Below are positions 12,841 to 26,400 of a DNA stretch of 64,000 nt, one piece after another. The notes beneath the pieces are model-generated. The model saw only the letters and a program-made list of their open reading frames with translations, was not told where the DNA came from and did not search any database. The translations under genes and the position numbers were made by a program. The stretch is from Sitta carolinensis (Eukaryota > Chordata > Aves > Passeriformes > Sittidae). How positions within the stretch are numbered: position 1 is the stretch's first letter; each line of letters begins with the position of its first letter. Location of the stretch: NCBI GenBank assembly GCA_032173965.1, contig CM063298.1:9795501-9859500 (forward strand), written 5' to 3'.

Positions 12841-13989
12841 TTCCAACCCTCCCCTGCTGCCCAGGGGTTCATCAGCCCCTGGAGCTGCTCTGCACGGGGC
12901 TCTCTGGGGACAGTGGTGGCTTCTTGTGACTCGGTGGTGCCTCGGGCAGGGCAGCAGGGAGGGCTCTGGTACAGGAGAGGTGTGGAGCTTTTCGTGGGTC
13001 TGGCTCTTCAGAGACACGAGAGCAGTTGCTGGTTGCTGGGAAGTTGTTCATTGCACGAGTACATCAGTCTGGAAGGCAGAGTTCAGGGTTTTCAACTCTG
13101 CTAAAGCTTTGGCATAGAGTCCCCAGCAGCACCAGCAGCAGCTCCCTCACCTTTCTTCTTCTTTTTTCTTCTGGCTCTTTCACCCTAATACAGGGGATTT
13201 TATTAATAAATCATCCAATCTGCTAAAAACATGATTCTAAAACATTCTTCCTACACTTATCAGAGCTCAATTCTAAAGTATGAAAGTAGCATCAGTCCTT
13301 ACACATTATTTACTCAAATAATTCTATCTATTCATATTTGTTCTATCTGTTTTATCTAGAAATGCAAGCAATGTTCTGCTGTGTTTTGGTTATGTCTGGA
13401 GCTAAGGTACTGAACTTTAAACCAGGCTTTAGGGCTTTTTACTCTCCTAAGGCACTTAAAGTATATTACTACCTAAAACTAAAGTATATTCTTACTTAAA
13501 ACTAAAACTTATACTTCTACTTCATATCTGTGTGGCTTAATATATTTTAATTTCTCTTAAGGCTTTAATTCCCTGCATTCTTTTTTTCTCTCTCAGAGGC
13601 TTCTATTTTCTGCACTCCAACAAGTGGGTCACAGGAGAAATTGTTTTGTGCTTAGACCAGGTCTGGAATATCCTGGGTTGGGTCCCCCTGGCAGTGTTCA
13701 GCCTCGAGTGAGCTGCTGGAAACCTGACTGTCCCCACCAGATGGGTGCCCAGGGGCTCCCACTCCTGCACCCCACACCTGGGCCACCACTCCTTCCCTTG
13801 CCTGGGGTGGGAGTTTCTGTTGTTTGCCCCGAGTTTTACCTGTGCCAAGGTAAAACAACAGCGTGCTCCAGCCAAACTGATTTGTTGAATGAGACCACCT
13901 AGAATTGGGGGTTGTGAGGGTTCTTCCCCTCTCACGTGTCTCTGCCCCATAGGGGAGGCCTGTTTGCAAAAATCCTCACTAAAAAAGAA

Positions 13990-14425
13990 GGCAAACAGGA
14001 GTCTTGGTTGTTCTCCTTCTCCAGGTCGTTTATTGTTTCCTTATCCAGGCTTTACACCAGCTCAGCACGAGGCAGAAAAGACAGCAAAAGCCTGAAACAC
14101 ACAGGATCAAGGTTCTCTTAAAGATAATTCACCCAATTATCACCGAGAATGTTCATTATTTCTATTTTTCTTCCAATAACCAACTAAATTTCTAATCATG
14201 TAGCTCTACACTGTGGCAAATTTCAACCAACTGTCCTGTGACACCCACACTGCAGAACAGGGAGGGGATGGAGGAGAAGGAAGCCTAAAAACCACAAGGC
14301 TCCTCCACCTTGAGTTCATCCACTTACCACACTAACAAACCCAAAAATCTACATTTCTCACCCTGTGATAAATTACATATTATGCCACTATCTAATTGAC
14401 ATTCTTGTGAATTCTGTTTCATCCC
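13990..14425 (-). mobile_element. Diverged relative of the family C LTR (copy 3)
   Basis: The end around 14300-14425 resembles 10270-10387: both show an ACAAA-CCCAAAA-TCTAC block, CACCCTGTGATA and then TTGTGAATTCTG/TTGTGATTTATG. A TTTATT at about 14029 would be the poly(A) signal on the element's minus-strand sense. The outer boundary is uncertain. Confidence 0.4.
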
Positions 14426-14429
14426 AAAG

Positions 14430-15256
14430 CCCGGGAAGCCCTTTCCATGGATGAAGGTTAAAGGCAGTGCCTGTCAGGGGGTTTGGACCCTTCAAAACAT
14501 GCAGGGAAATGTTCTCTGCATTCTGGACTCCACCAGGGTTTCACCTGTTTTATCACCCTGATAAAACACATCCCCTTTCTCCCAGCCCCTCTCGGTCCCT
14601 CCTGCCTGAGCCAAGGACTGGGTGCCCTGGCAGCTTTCTGAGCTTTCACAAAAATTGCACAGAAATTTAATTTTGGGGGTTGCATGAATAGCCAGTCCTG
14701 GGATTACAGCCTAAATTTGAGCCCTCAAATTGTTACATGAGCATGCAGAGGGCAGGGAAGGGAGCACGGTGGGATGAAGGCACACGGGAGCCAGGAGGGG
14801 CTTGGTCCAGCAAACAGGGCTCAGAGGAGGAAGTGGTACAGAAAGGAAAGAATAAAAAGCACAGCTTTGCTTTTGGGGTGAAATATAAAGGAGTCTAAAT
14901 TCACTGCAGTCTGCTCAGTTCTTAAAACTGATCCTCTTTGAAGGAAAAACAAACAGTTCTGATTTTTTTTTAAGTCTGCGCTCAGTTCTCTCCCTCCAAA
15001 ATGCTCTTTGCACTCTGTGCTCAATGGTCATTTTCTAATTAGGCAAATGCCTTTTGGGATTTTTATTTTCCCCCAAAATGAAAACTCAGTTCTCCTGGAT
15101 AATTTAACTTCTTATAAAATATTGAGAATTAGGACCTAATGGAAAAAAAAAAAAACAAAAAAAAACCCCAACAACCTAAAATAAATACTTCATGGCTCTG
15201 AAAAGCTTCCAGACTCCAGCATGGAAAGCTCTTAGATACTGCTGTTTCTTTTTTCT

Positions 15257-15288
<32 letters not shown>

Positions 15289-17100
15289 CAAAGAAGAAAG
15301 TTTACTGCTTGGAAAATCTCATAACTAATTTATTTATAGCCCTGGTGGTCATGGGCAGCAGACTGTGATGAGGGAAAGCAATGGGCATTGGGTGGATTTT
15401 AGGGAAAAAAATCAGAATTTTCTCCCTTAAAAATATCAGATGTCGATCTGTCTCGATTGACACTATTGTTACACAAACCACTTTTAACACTCCTGATCCT
15501 GGGAAAGCCCAAGGATGTCTTTGAGATGTTTGGAGGGGCTCAGGCTCCTTGCAGGAGAGAGCTGAGAGGTGGCCATGGGCCAGGAGAGCTTGCACAGGGC
15601 TGGGAACCCCTGGAAAAGCCCTGAGCTCCCTGCTGGGGCCAGGGGTGAAGGGCACACTGCTGGCCCTGGGTTTGCCAGGGAAATGCCCACACCTGTAGGT
15701 GGATCCATCCAGCTGCCTTGGAATGGGAAGGTCCAGGAAGGTTTTCCTGCACGAACTGCTCGGTGTTCACGCCGCTAGCACCCTAGATGTTGAAAACTGC
15801 AAGAAGCGCAGATTTTGTGGAAAATCCCCTTTTCTTGGCCAAGGCCAGCCCTGCCTTTCCCTGATCCTTGTCACAAGGAAGCAGATCCCAGGGGTGATGG
15901 CGTCAGGGGGAGGTCAGGAAAAGTTTAACAAGGGCAGTCATTAGGATGAGCCCATTTTTCTCTCTACCTAATCGATGAGGTTGTGTGCATGGATGGACTC
16001 CAAGCCGTTCTCCAGGCTGTGTCTGGGTGAGCAGTGTGGGTCTGGAAGGCTCAGCCTGGATGGGGATGGCCCCCAGCAGCATCCTGAGGATTGGCAGTGA
16101 TAGGGGGGCAGCCAGGAAAGCCCAGGAGAGGGAAAGTGAAGGATATTCCCATTATCCGCAGGCATGTCCTGCAGACAGGATTCCTTTTTTATTTTTAATT
16201 ATTGCTTTGAATCTTTATCCAGAGAGAGTTGGTTATAAAGGGGAAAACTTTTCGGTTCATTATTCCTTAATTATTGAAGTGAATGATTTGGGTAAAATGG
16301 AGGAAATTGAAAACATGGAGATGATATTCCAGTCCATTAGGCAACCTTGGCTTCCTAAATCAGTATCTTTAGACTGGCAGAAATATTTTTAATTTATTCT
16401 GTCATCTGCAAGCAGAGAGAACTGTGTCATTACAGAAAGGACTTTTGAAAAGCTACACATTTTATCCCCCTGTTCTTCTCTTCTTAACAATAATCTTCCT
16501 GTGGCTTCCACCCCCGAGCTGCTGGTTTCTGTTTTAGTTGGGGGTTTAATATAAAGAAAAAAGATCGGTCTGGCATTTTAAAAGATTGCCTGACTGCCTG
16601 CTCTGCTAGTTATTGTGCCTCACCTCCCCAGAAACGGGAAACACTAAAAGCCCAGCAGCATAAAAGGAAAGAAAAACTTTCATTGTGGTTAGAAAATATT
16701 CAATAAGAAACAACATTATGACAAAGATACAAACATTTGCACTAAAAATAAATTGGTATCGTGAAAATGCTCCAGATGGAGAATCCTGGAATCACAAAAT
16801 CATTGAGTGGTGGCACCTCCCAGTCCCTGCTGGGACCTTGCCAGGGCCAGAGCCAGGAGCAGCAGCCCCAGCCTCCTCCCTGCTGCCCACCTGGGAAATG
16901 GCACTGCTGCTCAGCTTCACAACGAGCTTTGCCAAGGAGTTTTCCAGAGACAGGGAAGAGATTTGGTCGCTCAACTCCTCCTGCAGGCTGCAGAACCCCA
17001 GCAGTGCTGGTGGGTTCCTCTCCCTGCAGCATGAGGGCACAGACAGGCACCGACCTCCCAGAGCAACTCTGCTGTCAGAGCCACCTCCTGCCCCTCTCCT
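14430..17100. other. Gene-free stretch with homopolymers
   Basis: No supported exon. A pure poly(T) run of about 30 lies at 15258-15289, and A-rich runs at about 15140-15170. About 16180-16400 is AT-rich and regulatory-looking (TTTAATTATTG, TTAATTATTGAAG) but not identifiable. Confidence 0.4.
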
Positions 17101-17104
17101 CTGC

Positions 17105-17665
17105 ACCAGCACCTTCCACAGCTTTGCACTGCTTCTTCCTCAGCTCTGCACTGCTTCTTCCTCAGCTCTGCACTGGATCTTCCTCTCCTCTGCACTGGTC
17201 CTTCCTCAGCTCTGCACTGGTTCTTCCTCTCCTCTGCACTGGTTCTTCCTCTCCTCTGCACCAGCACCTTCCTCTCCTCTGCACTGGTTCTTCCTCAGCT
17301 CTGCACTGCTTCTTCCTCAGCTCTGCACTGGTTCTTCCTCAGCTCTGCACTGCTTCTTCCTCAGCTCTGCACTGCTTCTTCCTCAGCTCTGCACTGGATC
17401 TTCCTCACTCTGCACTGGTTCTTCCTCACTCTGCACTGGATCTTCCTCTCCTCTGCACTGGTTCTTCCTCTCCTCTGCACTGGATCTTCCTCTCCTCTGC
17501 ACTGGATCTTCCTCTCCTCTGCACTGGTCCTTCCTCTCCTCTGCACTGGTCTTCCTCTCCTCTGCACTGGATCTTCCTCTCCTCTGCACTGATCTTCCTC
17601 TCCTCTGCACTGGTCCTTCCTCTCCTCTGCACTGGATCTTCCTCTCCTCTGCACTGGTTCTTCCT
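17105..17665. repeat. 22-bp minisatellite, about 25 copies
   Basis: The unit is close to CTCTGCACTGGTTCTTCCTC plus two bases, with GGATC/GGTTC/GGTCC and CTCAG/CTCTC variants. Because 22 is not a multiple of three, the frame advances each unit and a translated phrase recurs every 66 nt (22 residues). No frame of either strand meets a stop in most units. This gives long low-complexity open frames in two plus-strand frames (about 16685-17806 and 16761-17762) and several minus-strand frames that should not be read as genes. Confidence 0.93.
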
Positions 17666-17669
17666 GCAC

Positions 17670-19642
17670 CTCACAGCCCCCCAGCTTCAGCCTCTAGCTC
17701 GTCTCTCTTCCAGCTGCACTGGATTCAAAGTGGGGTTTTGGACGAGACCTCAAACAGGCTAAGGAAGCAAAGAAGTGATCTTCGTCCATCCCTGAATGAG
17801 CTTTGACTGAGAATTTGCATTACATTGCCATTTTGGCCCCTGTTTAACTTGTGATCCGTTTTTACGCCTCGCCATTTTTCAGTCAATTAGGTTTGATGTG
17901 GTGCTTGTGCACTCGTGTTCTTCTAAAATGCCCTGCTTTACAGTCCTCACTGATGTTACATTGCTGGCTCCCTAATCAGCTACATGGCTTGCTAAGATCA
18001 TTTTTGCTCTCATGAGGTGTTCTCAACCAAGGGTATATTGAAATCCCATCTTTCACTTGGTGCTCTCCTCCAGACAGCACTGCCCTAAGTTAGGAGAGCA
18101 TCGATCCAAACACTGTCAAAAGCCTCCTTATTCAAAAGCCATCATTCCCAAGGAGGAAATGAAATTAAATTGACATGTCAGCATACATTTAGGTAAAACT
18201 GAGGGCTATTTTTAGCGTGGGAGTGTTGTTGAGTTGTTTAGGAGGATTTTAGCACACAGCACAACTCCTTGAGTAGATTTACTTGCCAAGACTCCAAAAG
18301 TTGTGTAACAGACTGTTGATACACCAATGATTTTATCTGATGAAGATTAGATCTCAAGATGTCTAAAATAAAGATATGAGTTCTTGGTAAAACTCAACTG
18401 GCTTCAGAGTCCACTAGACTCAAACACCAGAAAATTTTTAAACCTCTTCAGCTGCTCTCCCTCTGTAGTTTACCTTGGTCCTTTCCATTCTTCTCTAAAA
18501 ACACAAACAGCTTGATAATCATCTCATGCAAAAGCCAACACAGAGTCTGCATTTTTTTCCTGAGACAGTCTAAAGTTCATCAGTAGTGTTGTTCTTTTTC
18601 AGACACTCATTTTCTTAAGTGGCCTCAATAACAGAGATGAGCTTTGCACATAATGTCACTGTGGTTGTCTCAAAGTGTATATTGCTGATTTTTGACCTTA
18701 TTTTCCTTTTTTTTCTCTTCAGCTGCAATAAACACCACGTCCTTCTAATTTCTGTTCTTTGCATCTTATGTGATTACCCTCAACTCTCACACACATTTGT
18801 GAAGGTGTTTGTTTTTTTTTTTTCCCACGTCTAGTCTGAGTCAAATCCAGTCTGGGGCAAGCTTTGCTACGTCTTTGGAAGCCCATGAAAGATTACTGAA
18901 AGCCAGACTTGTGCCTTATTAGCTGTGTAACTGATGGATCAAACATATTGACACCAAAAATAAAACTCTGCTTTTAAATGAGTGGTTGAAGATTGAAAGT
19001 ATAAAAGTGCTGCCTCTCAACGTGGACTTTTTATGGATGTCTTTGCCTTTTGCTGCAGGCCACTGGGGTGCAGACAGCTCCTGGAGCTGCCTCTGCCATC
19101 CTGCCTGGGAAATTCCATTTTAAAATAAAAAAAGACTATTTCTCTGCAAAGACACAATGCAGTGTCCCCAGGATTTTGTTTCTATCAGCAGTAAATCATG
19201 TGTTTCAATCTTAAGAAGTATTTTTACAAAGTAAATTCTTAAAAAAAAAAAAAAAAAAATATGATGGACCAGCTCCAAAAGTTGTGAAAGGACCTTTAGT
19301 TTGCCTTGTGCTTGTAAACCACCGTAAAAATATATACAGAGTTGAGACAAAGTTGACAGTTTTTCCTGACAAGTAAAGAAAACACACTGCACTCAAACCC
19401 AGCAATAAGAAACACGTAAAGGTTTTGGGTCTGATCCACAGCTGGTAAATTAAAATAAAATATTTTAAACCCACTCCTTCCCATAAGAAGGTACAGACTT
19501 TTAAGATCTATTTTTACCTAGCTAAATTAGGATGATAATAGTTTGACAGCTGTTTCCCATGAAAGGGAACTGACAGTGAGTCCCCCAAAATACCAGTTCA
19601 AGTGCTGCAAGCTCCAAATTTAGGTGCAAATGACCTTTTTCT

Positions 19643-19692
<50 letters not shown>

Positions 19693-22600
19693 AAAAAAAA
19701 CCAAAAAACTGGGGGAGGTTTCTAATACATCTTTCAAACAATGTCAACCTGCCAGTTTTCAGGGTCTAATTTTTTCCAGCTGTAAATCAATCATTTTATT
19801 AACTCTTCTCTAGAGTCTCCCCCTGAGTTATCTGGGGCTGGCAGCCCGAGGAGCCCTGCTCGTGGAGCTGGGAGAAGAAAGTTTCTCTTGTGCACTGCTG
19901 TGATGTCATGAGCACTCACTCCTGGCTCACACTGCTCCTCCCTCACAAAAGCCTCTTTCTTTGCTCACAGCAATTATTCAGCTATTAAAGCACATTACAT
20001 TAGGTTTCTTATTTTAAGAGTGATATCACTCCTTGCTTTAATGTCCAGCCCATGGAGCAATTTGTACTCACTTCCCCTGACACTGTGCTGGTGCTCCAGT
20101 CCCCAGGTTCTGTTCCTGCCTGCATAAAGCTGCTATTGATGGGATCTACATGTGGGGAAGGCAGAGAGCTTGTGACTGATTTAAACATGTAAATATGCAA
20201 CATGATGTGCTCACTCCACTGAGATTACCAGAGCCACCGTTGAGCTCTGCTTGACAAAGCTTTAAAACTTTCCTCCATGTCTCTTCATCCTGGATTCTTT
20301 AGAGGATGAAGCTCATGACCTTCCTTGAATGCTTTAAGCCTCTCCTCCATGTCTCCTCATCCTGAATCCCTTAGGGGATGAAGCTCACGATTTTTCCTGT
20401 GTGTTTCAAACCTTTTCTCCACGTCTCTTCATTCTGGATCCTTTAGGGGATGAAGCTCATGATTTTTCCTGTGTTTGTGGGTGTCTCCTCCCCACTTCTG
20501 GGCCATCATCTGTTCCAGGACACTGCTGTTATAGGTATGCAGCTCCCCCCAGTTCTGCAAAACCAGGTGGTTGAGTTGGAGGGAAACATGCAGAGAGAAG
20601 CTCAGCCCTCCTAGCAGGGAGCTGCCATGAAATAGGTGATGCAGACAAAGTTTCAGCTGGAGCCTGCAGCTCCTCATGAACCAAACCCCCTGTACATGAT
20701 GCTGTGATGATCTGTCACTTGCCTCTCTCCAGCCCATCACCACTCAAACTGCATTCAGTGATTTTCTTCCAGGATGGAAGCAGAAGAAAGCCAACCCAGG
20801 GAGCCACAGCAAACCACATGGCCTGAGCCCCAAAGAGCAGCTGCTGACCCCTCACTCCTTTGTTACACTCCCTCCTTCCATCTGACACATTCCTCTCTGG
20901 CTTTCAGCCTCCCACCCAAGCTCCTCTTCCCTTCTCCCCTTTCTGCAGAGTGGTGGGCAGTGACCAGAGCCAGGCTGGGTCCCCGTGGCTGCAAAGGCAG
21001 CCTCACCTCAGCAGCCCCAACAGCTGCAATCCCAAACCAGAAGGATTGCTCCTTTCTGCCTTCCACCCAGCAAATGCTGATCTCAGAGACCCCCAGGCTC
21101 CTGCCCTCAGTCTGGGAGCAGCACAGGGCTGATGCAGGAGAGTTCCCCACCTGCCCCAGGGTCACTCCTGCTTCACCCTGGCAGCAAGGTAGGGCAGCCC
21201 AGAGCTCCTCCAGAGCATCTCAGTGGGACCAACACCACTGAGCCCCTGCACAGCCACGTGGGCACCCTGCTCCTGGCTGGGAGGAAGGCAGCACCCAGCT
21301 CCTGCCTGCCCACCCAGGGCTCCTGCTGCCCACCCAGGGCACCCCCAGCTCCTTCCTGCCCACCCAGGGCACCCCAGCTCTACTTTTACCAGGCAGGTCT
21401 GGCTGCTCTGCCCTGCTCACAGCCAGCAGGGCTGGAGGTGTTCAGCTCCAGCTCTGGTTTCCTTGCAGGTGGTCCAGTGCTCAGGAGGCTCAGGTGTGTA
21501 TATGAGACCTGCTATTTATAGGTCTCCTTAATTTCCCAGTTCCACTGTGTATTAACCACAAACCAAGCAAAACATGCAGCAATCTGTTATTTCTGCTGTG
21601 TCTTACTCACAAGGTGTGGAGCTCAGAGGCCACTGAAGGACTTTCCACTGAAAAATGCCTATCAAGAGCAGCAGGGTTTAAAGAGCCAGCAAGGGTTTAA
21701 AAACTGTTTGCAGGAGCAGCTGCAAATGCCAAGGGAAGATGGATATGCTGATGGTTTGACACTGAATTTTGCATGTCATAACCAGGGAAGAAACGCCTAC
21801 CAGGTAATACAACCTTCCAGTCCCTCTCAAAAGCCTGAGCTTGTCATCTGATCAGACTAAATTTATATGATCAGCTGATCAGATCAGCTTGTGATCAGCC
21901 TAAATGCAGCACTGCTATCTTGTCTAGTCTCAATTAAGAGTTGCCAAGATGTTATCACTATTAACATCACTGTTCAAAGTGCAGCTCATGATGTCCAGGA
22001 ATATATCAAATAGAGGTGTCAATGTTTGAACATTACACTGAATTTTTAAAGTCCCAGCAGGCTGGAAATAGCAGAAGCTGAAGAGAAATATTTTCAAAAA
22101 GTGTTTCATCCAGACCTAAACCATTTGGAGTGAATTGCTCTCTGGACAACCCTTTTCACAACTGAATGAAAGAAAATAAATGACCAATTGAGTCCATTAG
22201 CCTCTGCTAAGCTGCACAGGCCAGTTTGGGTTCCAATAATGCAAAGAGTCAATTTTATACAACCATATTTTTCAGACTCTCTTGGCACATAACAGGACAG
22301 TGAAGAGAGAGACTGAAATTTAAGGGTTTCCTTCAAGTATGCAGCTGAGAAGGAGTAGGTGCTATTAAATACATGAACAATATACTTAGTGAGAAAACCA
22401 GCTCAAACTTCCCAGGAAATAGAGCAGAAGCAGCAGAATGGATAATGAAGCCTCAGGAAGGATTTGGTTGTGGTTTCATGTAAAAGCAGCTCAGAGAGCT
22501 CAGAAATCACAAAAAGGGAAAAGGTGTTGTAGGGGAAAGTGGCAAAGGAAAACCTGACAGGCTGCAAAAACATGAGTTGGAAAGAGGCTTGTGGGACAAG

Positions 22601-22770
22601 ATGTTATGAAGCAGCTCTGGGATAACAGGATTATAAAGCATAACCTGGAGATGGGAGCAAGCACACAGCAATGGAAATCCAAGCAGAGGGCTCTGGTCTG
22701 TGTTAGCTTCCAACAAAAACACTTCAGACAATGAAATTCTCTTTCCCTCTGGGGTATGACACAAGGCAGC
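17670..22770. other. Gene-free stretch
   Basis: No recognised exon. It contains a roughly 50-bp pure poly(A) run at about 19644-19690 followed by A-rich CCAAAAAAAACC, a poly(A) run of about 18 at 19242-19259, the 72-bp triple repeat at 20271-20480, and a small CCCACCCAGGGC-type repeat at about 21305-21375. The rest is unremarkable. Confidence 0.45.
20271..20480. repeat. 72-bp tandem repeat, three diverged copies
   Basis: Units start at about 20271, 20343 and 20415 with TCTCCATGTCTCTTCATCC-like sequence and end in GATTTTTCCTGTGT-like sequence. Each contains the imperfect dyad CATCC...CCTTTAGGGGATG, so a transcript could fold into three successive stem-loops. The copies are clearly diverged, so the array is old. 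Confidence 0.8.
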
Positions 22771-22774
22771 CACT

Positions 22775-23445
22775 CAGCAGCACAGACAGTGGTGCAGAAA
22801 GGACAGAACAGGCTGTAAAGTCAATAACAGCACAGACAGTGGTGCAGAAAGGACAGAACAGGCTGTAGAGTCAGTGACAGCAAGACAGTGCAAAAGGACA
22901 GAAAGCTGTTCAGTACAGCACACATGGTGCAGAAAGGACAGAACAGGCTGTAGAGTCAGTGACAGCACAGACAGTGGTGCAGAAAGGACAGAACAGGCTG
23001 TAGAGTCAACAGCCACAGACAGTGGTGCAGAAAGGACAGAACAGGCTGTAGAGTCATGACAGCACAGACAGTGGTGCAGAAAGGACAGAACAGGCTGTAG
23101 AGTCAGTGACAGCACAGACAGTGGTGCAGAAAGGACAGAACAGGCTGTAGAGTCAGTGACAGCACAGACAGTGGTGCAGAAAGGACAGAACAGGCTGTAG
23201 AGTCAGTGACAGCACAGACAGTGGTGCAGAAAGGACAGAACAGGCTGTAGAGTCAGTGACAGCACAGACAGTGGTGCAGAAAGGACAGAACAGGCTGTAG
23301 TAGTACAGAGACATGTGCAGAGACAGAACAGCTGTAGACAGTGAAAACAGTGGTCAGAAAGGACAGAACAGGCTGTAGAGTCAGTGACAGCACAGACAGT
23401 GGTGCAGAAAGGACAGAACAGGCTGTAGAGTCAGTGACATGCTCA
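22775..23445. repeat. 50-bp minisatellite, about 13 copies
   Basis: The unit contains GCACAGACAGTGGTGCAGAA, AGGACAGAACAGGCTGTAGA and GTCAGTGACA. Exact 50-bp spacing is seen at 23101, 23151 and 23201. Several units carry internal deletions (about 22880-22925 and 23300-23350). Open frames crossing it on both strands are repeat by-products. Confidence 0.93.
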
Positions 23446-23449
23446 GCTA

Positions 23450-26400
23450 TAACCACTTGGAGAACTCGTGGCTCGTAGCTGCTGCCCTGAAGGTCACTGA
23501 TGGGACCACACCAGGCAGGGGTTTGCAGTCATTTCCCAGAAATGAACTTAAATGCAATGAAAGGGTGCATTGGCATTAGTGACTTAATCTTTGGCAAAAT
23601 AAAAAAGCCTGAAAGACTTTGAGCAGCAGAGTCTTCTCTGAGGTTTCCATCTGTGTGATCTCCTGTAGGATCATTTCTGCGTGGCAGAGGCAGGACTCTG
23701 GCTCCTGTCACCTCAGGGATAAACAGACCCTCTGCAGTACACACCTTTCCACTCCTAACCATGTGACTCACCTAATGAAGGCCCTGCAAATTCACATATA
23801 TTTTCATGTGAGAAGAGTCCTATCAAGGAAGAGAAGCTTCCTGCAAGGCTGGTTTAAATGGTTCCTGGCTCTGGACAACAGTCAGACCTACCAGCCTAAA
23901 GGAAAAGAAGAGGAAGAGGAGAAAAACTTGCACAGGGAATCCCTGAGCCAGACACAGTGGTGGGCCCTTCTACTGTGGTAATCTGTGAACAAAAGTCCAA
24001 CATTTCTTAAGCATCACTGTCCATGCCCACATCAACTTCTTAATTATTGGACTGACAACATGTTTGCAATCCACACCTGTGGCATATACACTGCAAAGAG
24101 CACAGCTTCTCTGTGTAAGTGCAAGGGGAATTTCCCCCATTATTTTTGGACTTCTGGATATCCACAAGTCAGACACACCATAGCCCACATTAGCACAGCA
24201 CAAAATCATCACCAAAATTGGTAGTTCACTGACCAAGTTGTTAAAGTCAAAAAATCTGGGTTTAAGCATGTTGATGACCAGAGGACACCACGTTTTTCAT
24301 TGAGGCCTCAACACCTTTTGCCTGCTATCTGAAAAAATATATATATTGTATGATAATATCCAGCTGATCTGAAAATCTGGACCTCAATCCCAAAGGCTTT
24401 TTAACTGGCTCTGAAAAACAGGTACACATCAAGCACAGGGGTCATGATAAGGCAAGTGACTCTCACTGGATGCTGCGTGTGATAAGAATTTCCATCAGGC
24501 AAAAATGAATTAAAACATGCATTGAGATGAAATAAAAGATTTACTGTTGAAGTTCTGAGAAATCCAGGTAGTAATTTTCAGGGTGAACGCACCCCAAAAC
24601 AGCATTTCCAGAGTATTGTTTGTCTTGGAGAAGAAGCACTCATAAATCTACGCTCTATGCCATTGCAAAAAAAATTATCTCAGCTAATTTCATGCCCAAA
24701 TTAATTAATCAGCACTTGTTGCCATATTAATTAGCCAAAAATGACCTCAGACATACTTTGCCTTTTCCAGCCACTTAAACCTAATGGGACAGTGTGCACC
24801 TGAGGCAAAACCTAGGCATAAATAGATGTAAATTCTGCTTCCAGCTGGGTAAATACAGCCCAGACTTCCCAGTTCTGTGAAATAAACTGCGCCCCAACCT
24901 TGCCTCTCTTTGCTTTCTGCCCTCGAGGAACACCCATGACTCTCTGGACTTTAAATCAAGCTTTTGCAACGCTTTATTTATGCACCAGTGGCCTTGGAAA
25001 ACTTTACAGCTGGGTTTTGGCCACTCCTGAGGTTGTTGCTGCAGTGTTTCCTCTTGGCAAGGCGATAAACCACGCGTGCTCCATTGGCAATAAACCACAG
25101 CTCAGCCATCTCCACACAGGGATGCTGAGGGCTGAAATTCAGGAATCTGGATCTCCCATCCAGAACACTTCCTCTGGATTTGGACCTGGAGATGGGTCTG
25201 GTGAGCTAGCTTGAGTTAAGCTGCTGGTTGAGGCTGAGAATACACAAAGCAAACCAGGGTCAGGGATGTTATTCCTGTGGATCTGTTATTCCACATAGGT
25301 CACTATTCTATGTAGGTCTGGCTTTATAGATCCTGCTACTCAGTTTTATGGTCTTACTGTGCCTAGCTGTGCAATTCTCTGACAAGAAACATGATTACCC
25401 CCATTGCACAGGTGAAGGTACTGGCCCAGGGTGTTGAGTGAGAATCCAAGTGCTCCCCAGCAGCAGGAATTCAGCCTTTCCAGCTGCTGCCCGTGCAGGG
25501 ATCTGGGCTCCACTGCAACCCAGGATCAGCACGAGCAGCTGGGTCGAGCTGGGTAACAAAATACAAATCCAAACCCTCTTTTCTGTCTAAGATGGGAGTC
25601 CTGAAAGCAGCACGCCACCACAGAATCCTCCCCTCTGTCAAAGGGATAAAGCTGGAGCACCTCCAGCCACTGCTCCAATCCTGCCCATGCACCAGCATGG
25701 AACTTGGGGAAGTTTCTGGTCTCAAGAAAATCTCTTGATTTTTAAAGTGGTTTTTAACGTACTGGAATATTTTTCCTTCTAAAGAAGCTGCAATTCCCAC
25801 TCTGAACTGTTTAAGCAAAATACCATTTTCCTATTTTCTCTGAGTCTCTCTGACTCCTACAAACTTGCTTCAAGAACCTCCTCAACTGAATCATCCCCAG
25901 CTGAAATCGCTCGCTGCTGCTCTTAAACAGCCATTAACATTTCAAAAAGCTGTTTGAAAACACCAAATCTCTCTTGCGCCACTTCCAAGAAACTTTATGA
26001 ATCATGGTTTGTATCATATCACACCATTCAGCAAGACATGGGCTGGAACAAAGGTATTAATGGGCATGACCAATGTTTAAAATATCCATGTGAGGAATAA
26101 CAGTTGAGCACAGTGAAGGTTTCAGCCGGGGAGGCAGGAAGCCAGAGGTGAGCGGGTGGCTGCTGCTTAAAGACTCTTTCATTTTCTCCATGGCTTCTGA
26201 GCCTGCAAAGACTGAAATATTCAGGGTAGGAAAAGGGAATTATTTTCTGAAAATGCAGTCATGCCTCTTAGAGTGGTCTTACTTCTGGAACATGACCCTG
26301 TTATACACAGCAACTCCAAATAAGAATAAATGATGCCGGTCCCCCTTGGGATGGTGTCAGAGCAGGTTATGTTTTGAACTGCAGATAGCTTGAAATCAGT

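Larger units (their letters stand above)
10388..13985. other. Gene-free stretch with old repeat remnants
   Basis: Apart from the family B copy no gene is recognised. About 13140-13640 is an AT-rich, pyrimidine-rich stretch of LTR-like character, left unassigned. A poly(A) run of about 14 occurs at 12207. Confidence 0.4.

Noticed and set aside
16685..17806. 373-codon open frame on plus and an overlapping 333-codon frame
   Set aside because: Almost entirely the 22-bp minisatellite; the frames overlap each other and minus-strand frames, with no family features.
19644..19690. Long poly(A) as the tail of a processed pseudogene
   Set aside because: No recognisable mRNA-derived sequence precedes it on either strand; treated as a simple repeat.
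22774..23456. Minus-strand frames rich in a repeated Leu-Gln-Pro-Val-Leu-Ser-Phe-Leu phrase
   Set aside because: Produced by the 50-bp tandem repeat; the frame breaks wherever units have deletions.
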